A stretch of 64,000 nucleotides of DNA from Belliella pelovolcani (lineage in GTDB: Bacteria > Bacteroidota > Bacteroidia > Cytophagales > Cyclobacteriaceae): contig NZ_FTOP01000001.1 of assembly GCF_900156785.1 (NCBI RefSeq), positions 372,001-436,000 on the forward strand. Direction: 5' to 3'. A program made the position numbers and the translations under genes. Of the stretch, positions 17,647 through 26,622 are shown one piece after another; the first letter of the stretch is position 1, and each line of letters opens with the position of its first letter. Below the pieces are notes generated by a model, which was not told the DNA's origin, searched no databases, and was given only the letters and a program-made list of their open reading frames with translations.

Positions 17647-18807
17647 TTAATCTTCCCAAAAATCAGGTTTTACGTTTGTACCTCTTTGCGTACAGTCAAC
17701 ACAGAATGCAGGCGCAGCTCTAAAAGCAATAGGAAAAGGGCCATCGCCAAATATTGGATTGACAGGCATGAAATTCCCAGACTGAAAATACTCGGCATAT
17801 CTACTAGGTGGAATTGTGTCAGGTCTAGCCGAACAGTTATCATATTCAGAAATTCTCACTGGCCATGGGGCCACTTCTTCTGCAGTGATAAAAATTCTTT
17901 TGGTGGAAGGAATACCCATACTGATATAACCAATAACTGACACATTAGAATCTCCTACTTTTTTGATATTACCACCAATTAGAGAAGGTAAAGGACTAAA
18001 TATCCCTCCAATATCTTCCGAATTTTTTCTCATAATCTCCCAGAAATCAAAAGCATTTCTATCAATAGCATATTGCTTCACCAAAATACTATACCTAGCG
18101 GATAGCTTCTCTGATAGATTTGGAATGAGATTGATCTCTTTATCACTTATCAAATCTCCATTAAATCTACGTGAATTTTCTATTGCAATGCGCTGGATTC
18201 TACTGTCATTCCAGCAGCGTGATACATCAGTCTCAGGAGTCACCTCTTCGATCCTTCGCGTCTCTCGGTCATATCTGTAAAATGTTCCTATTGCTGACCG
18301 AAAAATCCAATCTTCTTCATACTGCCACAAGAAGTACTGTGCCTCAGCTGTCCCTTGGGTATTGACTCTGATGCTGACTCCCGAATCCCCTTTGCTCCAA
18401 GTTACTTCGTCGAGCTCAGGTGTACTGATGGGGGTTAGTAACTCAGATTCATAGGTCTCATTATTTCGCAATCGGATATTAAGTCTATACTCCTGATTAA
18501 CAGGAAGTATTTCTGAAATGGAATAAACACCAGCCTCTAACTCCTGAAAAGACCAAGCGCCAGATTCTGTGCCTATCAAACGCAACACAGCACCCGACTC
18601 TATTCTGAATTGTGCTTGATCCAGATTTCCTGTTCTACTCAGCTTAATGGTAGAAGTGCTACCATCGATAGCGATGTAACCCTCTACTACCAAAAGATTA
18701 GTATCCATGGGGTTGACCTCTGGATTAAACTCTTCTCTACAGGCCACCAACAAAAAGGTCGCTAGTAGAAACGTTATAAAAATTGGCTTGCTCCAGTGTA
18801 TTTTCAT
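17647..18807 (-). CDS. DUF4249 family lipoprotein
   Basis: A 386-residue lipoprotein with lipobox FLLVACREEF (Cys 23). The start of the mature protein (NLLVVEGYIAIDGSTSTIKLSRTGNLD) and the Cys-containing C-terminus (FCVDCTQRGTNVKPDFW) match the DUF4249 pattern of Bacteroidota, a family usually encoded beside TonB-dependent receptors and of unknown function. Its ATG overlaps the receptor stop (TGATG), so the two are translationally coupled. A surface lipoprotein partner that caps or feeds the receptor, by analogy with SusD-type pairs, is possible but not shown. Confidence 0.8.
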   Translation of the reverse strand: MKIHWSKPIFITFLLATFLLVACREEFNPEVNPMDTNLLVVEGYIAIDGSTSTIKLSRTGNLDQAQFRIESGAVLRLIGTESGAWSFQELEAGVYSISEILPVNQEYRLNIRLRNNETYESELLTPISTPELDEVTWSKGDSGVSIRVNTQGTAEAQYFLWQYEEDWIFRSAIGTFYRYDRETRRIEEVTPETDVSRCWNDSRIQRIAIENSRRFNGDLISDKEINLIPNLSEKLSARYSILVKQYAIDRNAFDFWEIMRKNSEDIGGIFSPLPSLIGGNIKKVGDSNVSVIGYISMGIPSTKRIFITAEEVAPWPVRISEYDNCSARPDTIPPSRYAEYFQSGNFMPVNPIFGDGPFPIAFRAAPAFCVDCTQRGTNVKPDFWED

Positions 18808-21548
18808 CAGATTCTGAAATTGTAGGTAATAAATGGAATAGGTCTCGCAAATATGGATAATTGGTATCCTTGCAGCACGCCATTGACAGGCGTGAAGAAT
18901 ACGGAGTAGGGGTTTTGCCTACCTAATACATTGTACACTCCCAAAGACCAAGAGGAGTGTGCCAGTTTTCGAACTTTATGATTTCCTTCTAAATTGATAG
19001 AAAAATCCATTCTGAAATAATCGGGAATCCTGTATGCATTTCTTTCAGAGAAAAATATGCGTTCAGAGCCAGCATATTCAAACTTAGCCACAGGTAAGGT
19101 GATTGGTCTTCCTGTATTGTAATTGAAGTTCAATGAAGTACTGACACGCTTGCTAAGCTCGTAATTCCCCATCACTGTCACGTTGTGTGGTTGATCAAAA
19201 TTATTGGGGTACCAGTCTCCATTGTTTATTTTTTCAGCTTGCTCGTCAGCTGCAGTTCTGAGTAATGACCTTGCATAGAAATAACTGATCCAACCATTTA
19301 GCTTCCCACTATTTTTTCTCAGCATCAACTCCATCCCGTAGGACCTTCCTTCTGTCCTTAGAATCTCCTGTTCGACTTGATCATTGAGCAAAAGCGTCGC
19401 TCCAGACCTATAGTCGAGTAGATTTTTCATATTCCTATGATAGACTTCTGCCGAAAATTCATAAGTATCTCTCTTGAAATTTTTATAATAACCTAAAGAA
19501 AGCTGATCCCCCCATTGAGGAGCTATGTTATTATCTGATAGCTTCCAAGTATCTGTGGGTGCTATCGCGGCATTATTTGTCAACAAATGAATAAATTGTC
19601 TATTGGTATTGTAGCCAAACTTGATGGAAGCAGTATTGTCCAGTAAATATCTTGCTCCTAGCCTAAATTCTGGTCCCTGATAACTTTGAATTACCTCGCC
19701 TGATGCAAAACGCTCCTCTCTCAAAAAAGTATTTTCCGAAGGAGATTCACCTGCTTGATAAAATCTCGCGGTACTTGGACCAAGATAATTATACAAGGCA
19801 TACCTCAATCCTAAGCTAAGGTTTAATTTGTCATTGATCTCTATATCGTCAGACACATAAATCGCAGATTCCAACGCTCGCTCAGGATTAACCTTCCTAG
19901 CCAATATCCCTGACTCATTCCCAAATGGATCTAGTTGACCTGCATTGAGGTTGTATTCTTGTGAGCTGAGTCCATAGGTGAATTTATGTCTGAATCCCAC
20001 CTCTTGCTTGAAGTTAAGTCGAACAAACTTCTGTCTAATTCTATATCCAAGATTATATGCCGTGCTAGGTGTATCCCTTCCCTCAATACCAAAATTATAC
20101 TCGTCTTGCCCAACAACCAGCTCAGACTCTAATCTTTCATTGATAAAATAAGTCCAAGAACCATTATAATTCAAATTCTCATAGCCAAACAAAGTATCTG
20201 CATCAAATTGAAAACTATCCTTGCTTGCATATACATTGAGTCTCAGCGCATGCTTATTGGTCAGTTGGTGAGCAAGGTTGAAGTTAAAATCATAGAAATT
20301 GGCTCTGCCATTACTGAAAGATGTATTCTCCTCTAGCAAATTGAGCAACCAATCTGAATAAGTCGAGCGGAGTCCTGATGCCAAAGTTGTCTTCTTCCCA
20401 ATTGGTCCATCTACACTTAGTCTTCCTGTAAGCAGACCAATTCCTCCATTTACTTTAATTTTTTCAGCATTTCCATAACTGCCATTGACATCCAATACCG
20501 AGGAAAGTCTGCCTCCATATTGGGCAGGAACTCCTGCCTTGTACAATTCTACACCATTCACTAAGTCTGCATTGAAAGCAGAGAATAAACCAAACAAGTG
20601 AGAAGGATTATAAACTGTTGCATGGTTATAAAGAATCAAGTTTTGGTCAGCAGCACCACCACGGACATTGAAGCCTACACTAGCCTCCCCAACAGTCTGT
20701 ACTCCTGGAAGCGAGAGCACACCACGAATGACGTCTACTTCTCCAAGTGCAGCTGGTATTTTTTTGATAGAGGACATGTCCAGCTTCTGCACACCCATTT
20801 CAGTTCTACCTATGTTATTATTCTTTTCAGCTAAAAGCAGGAATTCATCCATGCTGATGATATTTTCTTCTATCATCAAGTCCAACTGTCCATCTGCATT
20901 TAGCTGAACTTGTCTTTGCTCTACAAAACCACCTAAATTTTGAACAAAGAGTGTATGTCTTCCAATTGGTAAAGTGATATTAAAATTACCATTTGAATCA
21001 GTCACGGTACTGATGGTTTTGCTTTGTTCATAAATCACTGCTCCTGGCACTGGGTTTCCAGTGTCATAGCCCACTACTTTCCCTTTGAGGGTAGCAGTAC
21101 CAGTATTACTTTTTGCATCGCCGATGACATAGAGTTTATTCTTGGAGAAAGTCCTATCCCCATCACTAAGCCCAGCAGCTGTACCTTGTTGGGAATTTTC
21201 TAGAAAAAAAGTAGGGCTTAGCCTCAGGGTCAAATTTCTCCCTTTTGTGATAAAGACCCTATCACGTTCATCAATTGAGTATTTGAAATCTGTCTTTTCA
21301 AAAATCGCAAACAAGACGTCTCGAAGGTTACTATTTTCCAATGAAAGATTGACTCTAATGTCAGTAAGCTCCTCGGCGTCAAAATAAAATTGATAAGGCG
21401 TACTAGCCGATACAGTCTCGGCAAACTCCGTAAAACTTTTGCCTACAAATATCCCAGAGATCGTCCGCCCAGTATTGGAACTTTGTTGCGCTACTGAGGC
21501 CGATGATAAGCCTGTTAATAGGGCTAAGAAGAAAAATATCCTATTCAT
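18807..21548 (-). CDS. TonB-dependent receptor with STN domain
   Basis: A 913-residue outer-membrane receptor. After the signal peptide (SSASVAQQ), residues about 30-105 look like a secretin/TonB short N-terminal (STN) domain (KSFTEFAETVSASTPYQFYFDAEEL ... VNLSLENSNLRDVLFAIFEKTDFKYSI). Next come a carboxypeptidase-regulatory-like domain (GTATLKGKVVGYDTGNPVPGAVIYEQ), a plug (VDVIRGVLSLPGVQTVGEASVGFNVRGG as split motif) and a barrel ending in aromatic PFITYNFRI. I start at ATG 21548, which overlaps the upstream stop by 8 nt (ATGAATAG). An STN domain usually talks to a FecR anti-sigma factor, but none is encoded here. The ligand is unknown. Confidence 0.88.
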   Translation of the reverse strand: MNRIFFFLALLTGLSSASVAQQSSNTGRTISGIFVGKSFTEFAETVSASTPYQFYFDAEELTDIRVNLSLENSNLRDVLFAIFEKTDFKYSIDERDRVFITKGRNLTLRLSPTFFLENSQQGTAAGLSDGDRTFSKNKLYVIGDAKSNTGTATLKGKVVGYDTGNPVPGAVIYEQSKTISTVTDSNGNFNITLPIGRHTLFVQNLGGFVEQRQVQLNADGQLDLMIEENIISMDEFLLLAEKNNNIGRTEMGVQKLDMSSIKKIPAALGEVDVIRGVLSLPGVQTVGEASVGFNVRGGAADQNLILYNHATVYNPSHLFGLFSAFNADLVNGVELYKAGVPAQYGGRLSSVLDVNGSYGNAEKIKVNGGIGLLTGRLSVDGPIGKKTTLASGLRSTYSDWLLNLLEENTSFSNGRANFYDFNFNLAHQLTNKHALRLNVYASKDSFQFDADTLFGYENLNYNGSWTYFINERLESELVVGQDEYNFGIEGRDTPSTAYNLGYRIRQKFVRLNFKQEVGFRHKFTYGLSSQEYNLNAGQLDPFGNESGILARKVNPERALESAIYVSDDIEINDKLNLSLGLRYALYNYLGPSTARFYQAGESPSENTFLREERFASGEVIQSYQGPEFRLGARYLLDNTASIKFGYNTNRQFIHLLTNNAAIAPTDTWKLSDNNIAPQWGDQLSLGYYKNFKRDTYEFSAEVYHRNMKNLLDYRSGATLLLNDQVEQEILRTEGRSYGMELMLRKNSGKLNGWISYFYARSLLRTAADEQAEKINNGDWYPNNFDQPHNVTVMGNYELSKRVSTSLNFNYNTGRPITLPVAKFEYAGSERIFFSERNAYRIPDYFRMDFSINLEGNHKVRKLAHSSWSLGVYNVLGRQNPYSVFFTPVNGVLQGYQLSIFARPIPFITYNFRI

Positions 21549-22260
21549 TTCGAAGTGTTTTTTGGTAGGCTTGTACAATAGCGGTTTGATAAGCCCTACG
21601 ATCTAGTCTGTATTTTAAGCCTTTTTCTTTAATGACCTCTCTAGCCAACTTTTTCTCCATTCCAAGAATTCGAATCGCACTTTGTTTTGTTTTTAGGGGG
21701 TTTAGTTCTCCTCCATGAAAAAGCAATAAGCTTTCAGATTGGTCAAACCTGGTGTTTCGCTCTAGCTCCTTAATTTCCCTTTGAAGGGATTTTTGGTGAT
21801 AAGCATATAGACCATCCTCCACAATTTCCTCCAAAAATATATCAGCATAGTCTCCTGCTACAACCTTGGTACTTCCTTTGACAAATTTGACATCTCCGAA
21901 ATCACTGTGGATTATAAATTCACTTATTCTGTTTGATTGGAGAATGACCTTTTTGGCATGAATGGGATTCAGTGCTATCAAGTTCTGACTGACCAAATCA
22001 TAGAGCAATGGAATGTCTTTGTAGACTATACCATTAAACACAATATCAGCATAGTTATAGGCCGTACTTTGAAAGAAAGCGTGACCAATATAAGCACTGG
22101 GATATTCTACATATTCTCCACCATTGAACACCTCAGGAGTCATGGAGATTTTTTCTCTGTAAAGTGCTTCAGGACCTATTTCCTGCCCCTGATTAGTAGC
22201 AATGAACGCAATAAAAAAAGCTAAGCTAAACAAGGGTTTAAGAAGAACAATATTTTTCAT
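21541..22260 (-). CDS. Hypothetical exported protein of TonB operon
   Basis: A 239-residue protein with a signal peptide (FFIAFIATNQGQE). The visible features are a conserved-looking GHAFFQSTAYNYADIVFNGIVYKDIPLLYDL stretch (as a long beta-rich region, about 60-95) and a basic helical C-terminus (KKLAREVIKEKGLKYRLDR). The first part resembles the aspartyl-protease-like or surface-associated small domains seen at the head of receptor operons, but I cannot name the family. It is the promoter-proximal gene of the operon and overlaps the receptor start by 8 nt. It is divergent from recG across 234 nt. Confidence 0.65.
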   Translation of the reverse strand: MKNIVLLKPLFSLAFFIAFIATNQGQEIGPEALYREKISMTPEVFNGGEYVEYPSAYIGHAFFQSTAYNYADIVFNGIVYKDIPLLYDLVSQNLIALNPIHAKKVILQSNRISEFIIHSDFGDVKFVKGSTKVVAGDYADIFLEEIVEDGLYAYHQKSLQREIKELERNTRFDQSESLLLFHGGELNPLKTKQSAIRILGMEKKLAREVIKEKGLKYRLDRRAYQTAIVQAYQKTLRNE

Positions 22261-22494
22261 GTGCTGGTAATGAAATAATTTCCTTGCAAGCTACAAAGAT
22301 TCTCCTTGTCAATTAATTTCAAAATCTTAAATAGTCTTTGAATTTTACAATTGGTGAAAAATGGCTCTGAAAATCTGAAAAAAGGGAATAATCGGCTTTG
22401 ATTTATGATGAATATTGGAGCATTTTCAAAATAGACTTAGCATTTTCACATCCTATGGTTTAATTTGTACTTTTTAAACCTAAAGTGATTAGCA

Positions 22495-24588
22495 TTGTCT
22501 GGATTCTTTGATACCAAAATCGAATACTTGAAGGGAATGGGGCCACAAAAAGCGGCCTTATTTAATAAAGAGCTCAATATTTTCACTTTTGGTGAGCTGA
22601 TTCAGCATTACCCTTTTCGCTACGAAGACCGAACCAAATTTTTTAAAATCAAGGACCTCCATGAAGACCTTGAGCATGTACAAGTCATCGCTAGAATTCG
22701 AAGTGTAGAGACCATAGGAGAAGGACGAAGAAAAAGACTTATTGCCCATATCTTTGATGATACGGGTGAGATGGAACTCACTTGGTTCAAAGGTATCCAA
22801 TGGGTGATCAAAAAGCTCGTGCCTGGTGCAGCATTTGTGTTCTTTGGCAAGCCTGCAAAATATGGAAGAAAATTTAGCATAGCTCATCCAGAGATGGACG
22901 TACTCACTGCTGCACAGGAGGAGCGCAGTTTCTTTCAACCTGTCTATCCTACTACTGAAAAACTTAGGGCCAAATTCTTAGACTCTAAGGGAATCTCGAG
23001 AATCATGGAAGGTCTGATAGCTACTGCCTATCCGCAGATTCAAGAAACCCTGCCTACTGGAGTGCTTCAGCGTTTTAATTTGATCCCAAAGCGGGATGCA
23101 CTCAGACAAATCCATTTCCCGGAAAATCCAGAAATCCTCAAAAGAGCGAGGTATAGGTTGAAGTTTGAGGAGTTCTTCTACGTTCAGCTAAGGTTACTCA
23201 AACTTAAGCTGACACGTACCGAAAAGTCTCAGGGACAGATTCTGAATCAAACAGAATTGGTCACAAAGTTTTATAAGGAGCATTTACCATTTGAATTGAC
23301 AGAAGCTCAGAAAAGGGTAATTAGGGAGTCTTTTGCTGATATGAAATCTGGTAAGCAAATGAACCGTCTCATTCAAGGCGATGTGGGGAGTGGCAAAACC
23401 ATGGTCGCTTTTATTTGTATACTGATCGCAATCAGCTCTGGTGCACAAGCCTGCTTGATGGCCCCTACAGAGATACTGGCCAATCAACATTATGAAGGGC
23501 TGAGGGAATATGCGGATATGATGGGTCTAAATATCGCCTTGCTGACAGGTTCGACCAAAAAGTCAGTCCGCAAAGTGATCCATGAAATGCTACTTTCTGG
23601 AAATCTACACATCATCATTGGAACCCATGCCTTGTTAGAAGATATCGTTCAATTTAAGAATCTTGGCTTGGCGATAGTAGATGAGCAGCACAGATTTGGT
23701 GTCGCGCAGCGGGCTAAATTATGGGCTAAAAATGAAAAATTCCTTCCTCATGTACTGGTCATGACAGCTACACCTATCCCTCGTACTTTGGCGATGACCT
23801 TGTATGGAGACTTGGACATCTCAGTGATTGACGAAATGCCCTTGGGTAGAAAACCCATTCAGACAGTTCACAGGTATGATAAAGATCGCTTGAAGGTTTT
23901 TGGATTTATGCGCAAGCAGATCGAATTGGGAAGACAGATATATCTCGTGTATCCATTGATCGAGGAGTCCGAAACTTTGGATCTAAAGAACCTAATGGAT
24001 GGCTATGAAAGTATCTGTCGGGCATTTCCTGAATATCCGATCAGCATTGTACATGGCAATATGAAAGCTGCCGATAAAGACTTCGAGATGCAGCGCTTTG
24101 TCAAGGGAGAAACCAAAATCATGGTAGCTACTACAGTGATCGAAGTAGGCGTGAATGTGCCCAATGCTTCTGTGATGGTGGTAGAAAATGCCGAGCGATT
24201 TGGACTTTCTCAGCTACATCAGTTGAGAGGAAGGGTAGGAAGAGGTGCAGATCAGTCTTATTGTATTCTGATGAGTAAATACGAACTTTCCAAAGACAGT
24301 CGCATTCGATTGGATACCATGGTCAGGACCAATAATGGCTTCGAAATTGCCGATGTGGACTTGAAGCTCCGTGGACCGGGTGACTTGATGGGTACGCAGC
24401 AAAGTGGAGTGGCAGACTTATTAATCGCTGACTTGAGCAAAGATGCACCAATATTGACACTTGCAAGAGACGCTGCACAAGAACTCCTCCAATCCGACCC
24501 CGATCTTTCTCAACCTGAAAATGCCCTAGTTCTAAGACAAATTCGAGATCAGAAGAAACACGAGATCAATTGGAGTAGGATTAGTTAG
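22495..24588 (+). CDS. recG: ATP-dependent DNA helicase RecG
   Basis: A 697-residue superfamily 2 helicase that reverses stalled replication forks and branch-migrates Holliday junctions. The N-terminal OB-fold wedge domain (about 1-150; KYLKGMGPQKA-like YLKGMGPQKAALFNKELN) precedes Walker A GDVGSGKT (about 295-302), DEQH box (VDEQHRFG, about 395-402), TATPIPRT, and the C-terminal motif VGRGADQSYCILMS plus RGPGDLMGTQQSG typical of RecG. The start is a TTG at 22495; no in-frame ATG gives a complete wedge domain. It is monocistronic and divergent from the TonB operon. Confidence 0.95.
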   Translation: MSGFFDTKIEYLKGMGPQKAALFNKELNIFTFGELIQHYPFRYEDRTKFFKIKDLHEDLEHVQVIARIRSVETIGEGRRKRLIAHIFDDTGEMELTWFKGIQWVIKKLVPGAAFVFFGKPAKYGRKFSIAHPEMDVLTAAQEERSFFQPVYPTTEKLRAKFLDSKGISRIMEGLIATAYPQIQETLPTGVLQRFNLIPKRDALRQIHFPENPEILKRARYRLKFEEFFYVQLRLLKLKLTRTEKSQGQILNQTELVTKFYKEHLPFELTEAQKRVIRESFADMKSGKQMNRLIQGDVGSGKTMVAFICILIAISSGAQACLMAPTEILANQHYEGLREYADMMGLNIALLTGSTKKSVRKVIHEMLLSGNLHIIIGTHALLEDIVQFKNLGLAIVDEQHRFGVAQRAKLWAKNEKFLPHVLVMTATPIPRTLAMTLYGDLDISVIDEMPLGRKPIQTVHRYDKDRLKVFGFMRKQIELGRQIYLVYPLIEESETLDLKNLMDGYESICRAFPEYPISIVHGNMKAADKDFEMQRFVKGETKIMVATTVIEVGVNVPNASVMVVENAERFGLSQLHQLRGRVGRGADQSYCILMSKYELSKDSRIRLDTMVRTNNGFEIADVDLKLRGPGDLMGTQQSGVADLLIADLSKDAPILTLARDAAQELLQSDPDLSQPENALVLRQIRDQKKHEINWSRIS

Positions 24589-24762
24589 GGAGGTTTGGCC
24601 TCAGAGGAATGCAGGTGAACAGGGGTTTAGACTACCATAGATTTTAAAAATTATTGAGATTTAGACATACCAATTAGGACTAGTGATGTGGAATTCAGTT
24701 GGAAGGTTAAAGTAAATTTTGGAATTATACAGAGAAGTTGGATGATTTATTGTAAAGTACAG

Positions 24763-24794
24763 TTCCTTCTAAAAGGAAAATTTTTGTAAATTTG
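24763..24794 (+). promoter_or_regulatory. vapBC-like promoter with overlapping palindrome
   Basis: TAAATTTG (24787-24794) matches TAnnTTTG exactly. The inverted repeat TTCCTT-CTAA-AAGGAA (24763-24778) covers the place where the -33 element should be. The antitoxin ATG is 22 nt downstream. Autorepression by the antitoxin or the complex through this palindrome is the natural reading (inference). Confidence 0.5.
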
Positions 24795-24815
24795 ATAGGG
24801 TGTAAATATTTAATT

Positions 24816-25055
24816 ATGAAAGCGATTGATTTAAAGTTAGTAGATAGTTATTTCAAGTTGTTAAACGGATTAAGTCCTGATAATAAATTGGAGTTGATAT
24901 CGAGGCTTTCTAAGTCTTTAAAGTCAGAGGAGAAGAAAGAAAAAGTTTCTTGGAAAAGTCTATTTGGGGCTTTGAAGCTTGATCAACCAATTGATGAATT
25001 TTTGACAGAATTGAAAGATGACAGAAAATTCATACGAAAACAAATTGACATTTGA
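24816..25055 (+). CDS. VapB-like antitoxin
   Basis: A 79-residue acidic/basic helical protein (MKAIDLKLVDSYFKLL) immediately upstream of, and overlapping by 4 nt (TTGA), a PIN-domain toxin. The order, size and overlap are typical of type II toxin-antitoxin operons, and the C-terminal half (SWKSLFGALKLDQPIDEFLTELKDDRKFIRKQIDI as a toxin-wrapping segment) resembles antitoxin tails in Bacteroidota. The N-terminal DNA-binding fold is not obvious. The ATG at 24816 is preferred to 24792 because of the promoter at 24787-24794. Function is assigned mainly by its partner. Confidence 0.7.
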   Translation: MKAIDLKLVDSYFKLLNGLSPDNKLELISRLSKSLKSEEKKEKVSWKSLFGALKLDQPIDEFLTELKDDRKFIRKQIDI

Positions 25056-25450
25056 AAAAGTATCTATTAGACACGAATATTTGCGCCTATTTTTTGAATG
25101 GGAAATTCGATCTTGAAAGTAAAATCGAAGAAATTGGGATTGAAAGATGTTTTGTTTCAGAAATCACGATCGCTGAATTAAAATACGGAGTTGCAAAAAG
25201 TACTTTTAAAGAAAAAAATAAGAAGACTCTTGAGCTTTTTCTAACAATGTTTAATATACTTCCCATTTTTCCCGCTCTTGATATTTATGCTAAGGAAAAA
25301 GCTAGATTAAAAACAAAAGGGAAAATTTTAGATGATTTTGATCTTTTGATAGGCTCAACAGCAGTGTTTAATGATTTGATTTTGGTAACAAAGAATATTA
25401 GTGATTTCGATAGACTTGAAAATATCACTATAGAGGATTGGACAGTTTAG
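25052..25450 (+). CDS. VapC-like PIN-domain toxin
   Basis: A 132-residue PIN-domain ribonuclease of the VapC group, which in known cases cleaves tRNA or rRNA. The acidic catalytic residues are present: D7 (YLLDTNICAYFL), E42-region (SEITIAELKYGV), D96-region (ILDDFDLLIGSTA) and the C-terminal TKNISDFDRL. The start is a TTG overlapping the antitoxin stop (TTGA). The domain appears complete and intact. The same reading frame resumes after the stop and encodes a second PIN C-terminus (see 25451-25576). Confidence 0.85.
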   Translation: MKKYLLDTNICAYFLNGKFDLESKIEEIGIERCFVSEITIAELKYGVAKSTFKEKNKKTLELFLTMFNILPIFPALDIYAKEKARLKTKGKILDDFDLLIGSTAVFNDLILVTKNISDFDRLENITIEDWTV

Positions 25451-25576
25451 AAACAATTAGAACTACCAAATTCAGTAATTGCAGCCTCAGCATTCACTCA
25501 TAAATTACCTTTGTTAACAGGTGATAAAGAATTTGCTAAGATTTCAGAATTGGATGTTATCCTTTTTGAAATTTGA
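25451..25576 (+). pseudogene. Remnant C-terminus of a second PIN-domain toxin
   Basis: Starting at the first base after the VapC TAG and in the same frame, 41 codons read KQLELPNSVIAASAF then THKLPLLTGDKEFAKI and end at TGA 25574-25576. This is the classic distal half of a PIN domain (D/N-x-x-IAA-x-A ... LLT-x-(N/D)KDF-x-x-I), with Asn where the catalytic Asp is usual. No start codon or N-terminal half exists, so it is a decayed fragment of a separate toxin, not part of the intact VapC. Confidence 0.7.
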
Positions 25577-25622
25577 GAAATCAACAAAAAAATTCTAGAA
25601 TTGGTAAATCAATTTTTCCCTT

Positions 25623-26615
25623 TTATTCCAATTTCAACTTATATATCGGGTTATCTTCATTCATTGGATTGAAGCCATACATAATACCATTTGCTTCGTC
25701 AATAGTGATGAAATTTAAAGGATGATCTAATGCTATGTTTTCTTTTAACTTCCCACTCCAGTCAAATACCAACAAGTTACATTGACTAGGATTTTCCAAT
25801 TCAGTGACATTTTTCCCATAATAGACAGCATAGATGTTTTGATCAGTACTTGCGATGGCGGTGAAGGCAATATTTGTCTGATCTGCATCATATAGCAAGT
25901 CCCCAAAGAGTGTTTCGTGAAATTTAGTTTGCTTTCCATCAGTGATTAGAAGCTCATCATAATAATTGAAAACTGCTGCATAGCGCTCTTCGCTTGGCTT
26001 TTTGGTCAGGTAATTTGATGAAAATGTCAGCTTTCTAGTATTATCTAGACCTTGGAAATGAGCATTTTTGACTGAAAGCGAAAATGAACTTTTGGCCCCC
26101 CTGACCTCCCTAGCCATCTTGGTAAATAGGGTTTGGTATCCTCCTGGCTGAAAAATATATTCAGTCTCCGACACTGCTATTATTTCCTCCACAATATCAG
26201 ATTCAGGAATCAGAAATTGTTCCTGCAATAAGCTCCCTTCTTCAAGGTCTAAGCTGAAAAGCTTGTTCCGAAACCCATCAAATACATAGACTTGCCCATC
26301 ATCTCCAATTGACAAAGAAGGATAGCTTGAGAACTCATCAGGTCCTTCCCCTAGTTTACCCAAGCTATGAAGTACTTTCCAGTCCTGATCCAGGACCTTG
26401 ATAAAACCATGGATCCCAAACTCATCTATGATGACCATTTTTCCATTACCAGTGGCTTTCATCTGGCTCGGGTTTCTAAGGAAGTCCTCTGATATGATGT
26501 TTTCTAAGCTTTTTTCTGTTACAATTTTTGCAATATTGCTTTCTGAGCAACTTGAAATAAAGAAATATACTATAGAAATTACTAGTTTATATCTATGCAT
26601 AAAATACGACATCAT
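25623..26615 (-). CDS. 6-bladed beta-propeller-type lipoprotein
   Basis: About 330 residues. A short N-terminus with hydrophobic LVISIVYFFISSC gives a lipobox (SSCSES). The body carries repeated beta-propeller blade motifs (GNGKMVIIDEFG, KVLHSLGKLGEGPDEFSSY, SIGDDGQVYVFDGFRNKLFSLD, LDHPLNFITIDEANGIMYGF), as in the 6-bladed beta-propeller lipoproteins (BF3164-like) abundant in Bacteroidota. The start is uncertain between ATGs at 26615, 26612 and 26600; 26615 is 7 nt after the upstream stop. It forms a two-gene operon with the following gene. Role unknown; surface binding is plausible. Confidence 0.7.
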   Translation of the reverse strand: MMSYFMHRYKLVISIVYFFISSCSESNIAKIVTEKSLENIISEDFLRNPSQMKATGNGKMVIIDEFGIHGFIKVLDQDWKVLHSLGKLGEGPDEFSSYPSLSIGDDGQVYVFDGFRNKLFSLDLEEGSLLQEQFLIPESDIVEEIIAVSETEYIFQPGGYQTLFTKMAREVRGAKSSFSLSVKNAHFQGLDNTRKLTFSSNYLTKKPSEERYAAVFNYYDELLITDGKQTKFHETLFGDLLYDADQTNIAFTAIASTDQNIYAVYYGKNVTELENPSQCNLLVFDWSGKLKENIALDHPLNFITIDEANGIMYGFNPMNEDNPIYKLKLE

Positions 26616-26622
26616 TAAATTC

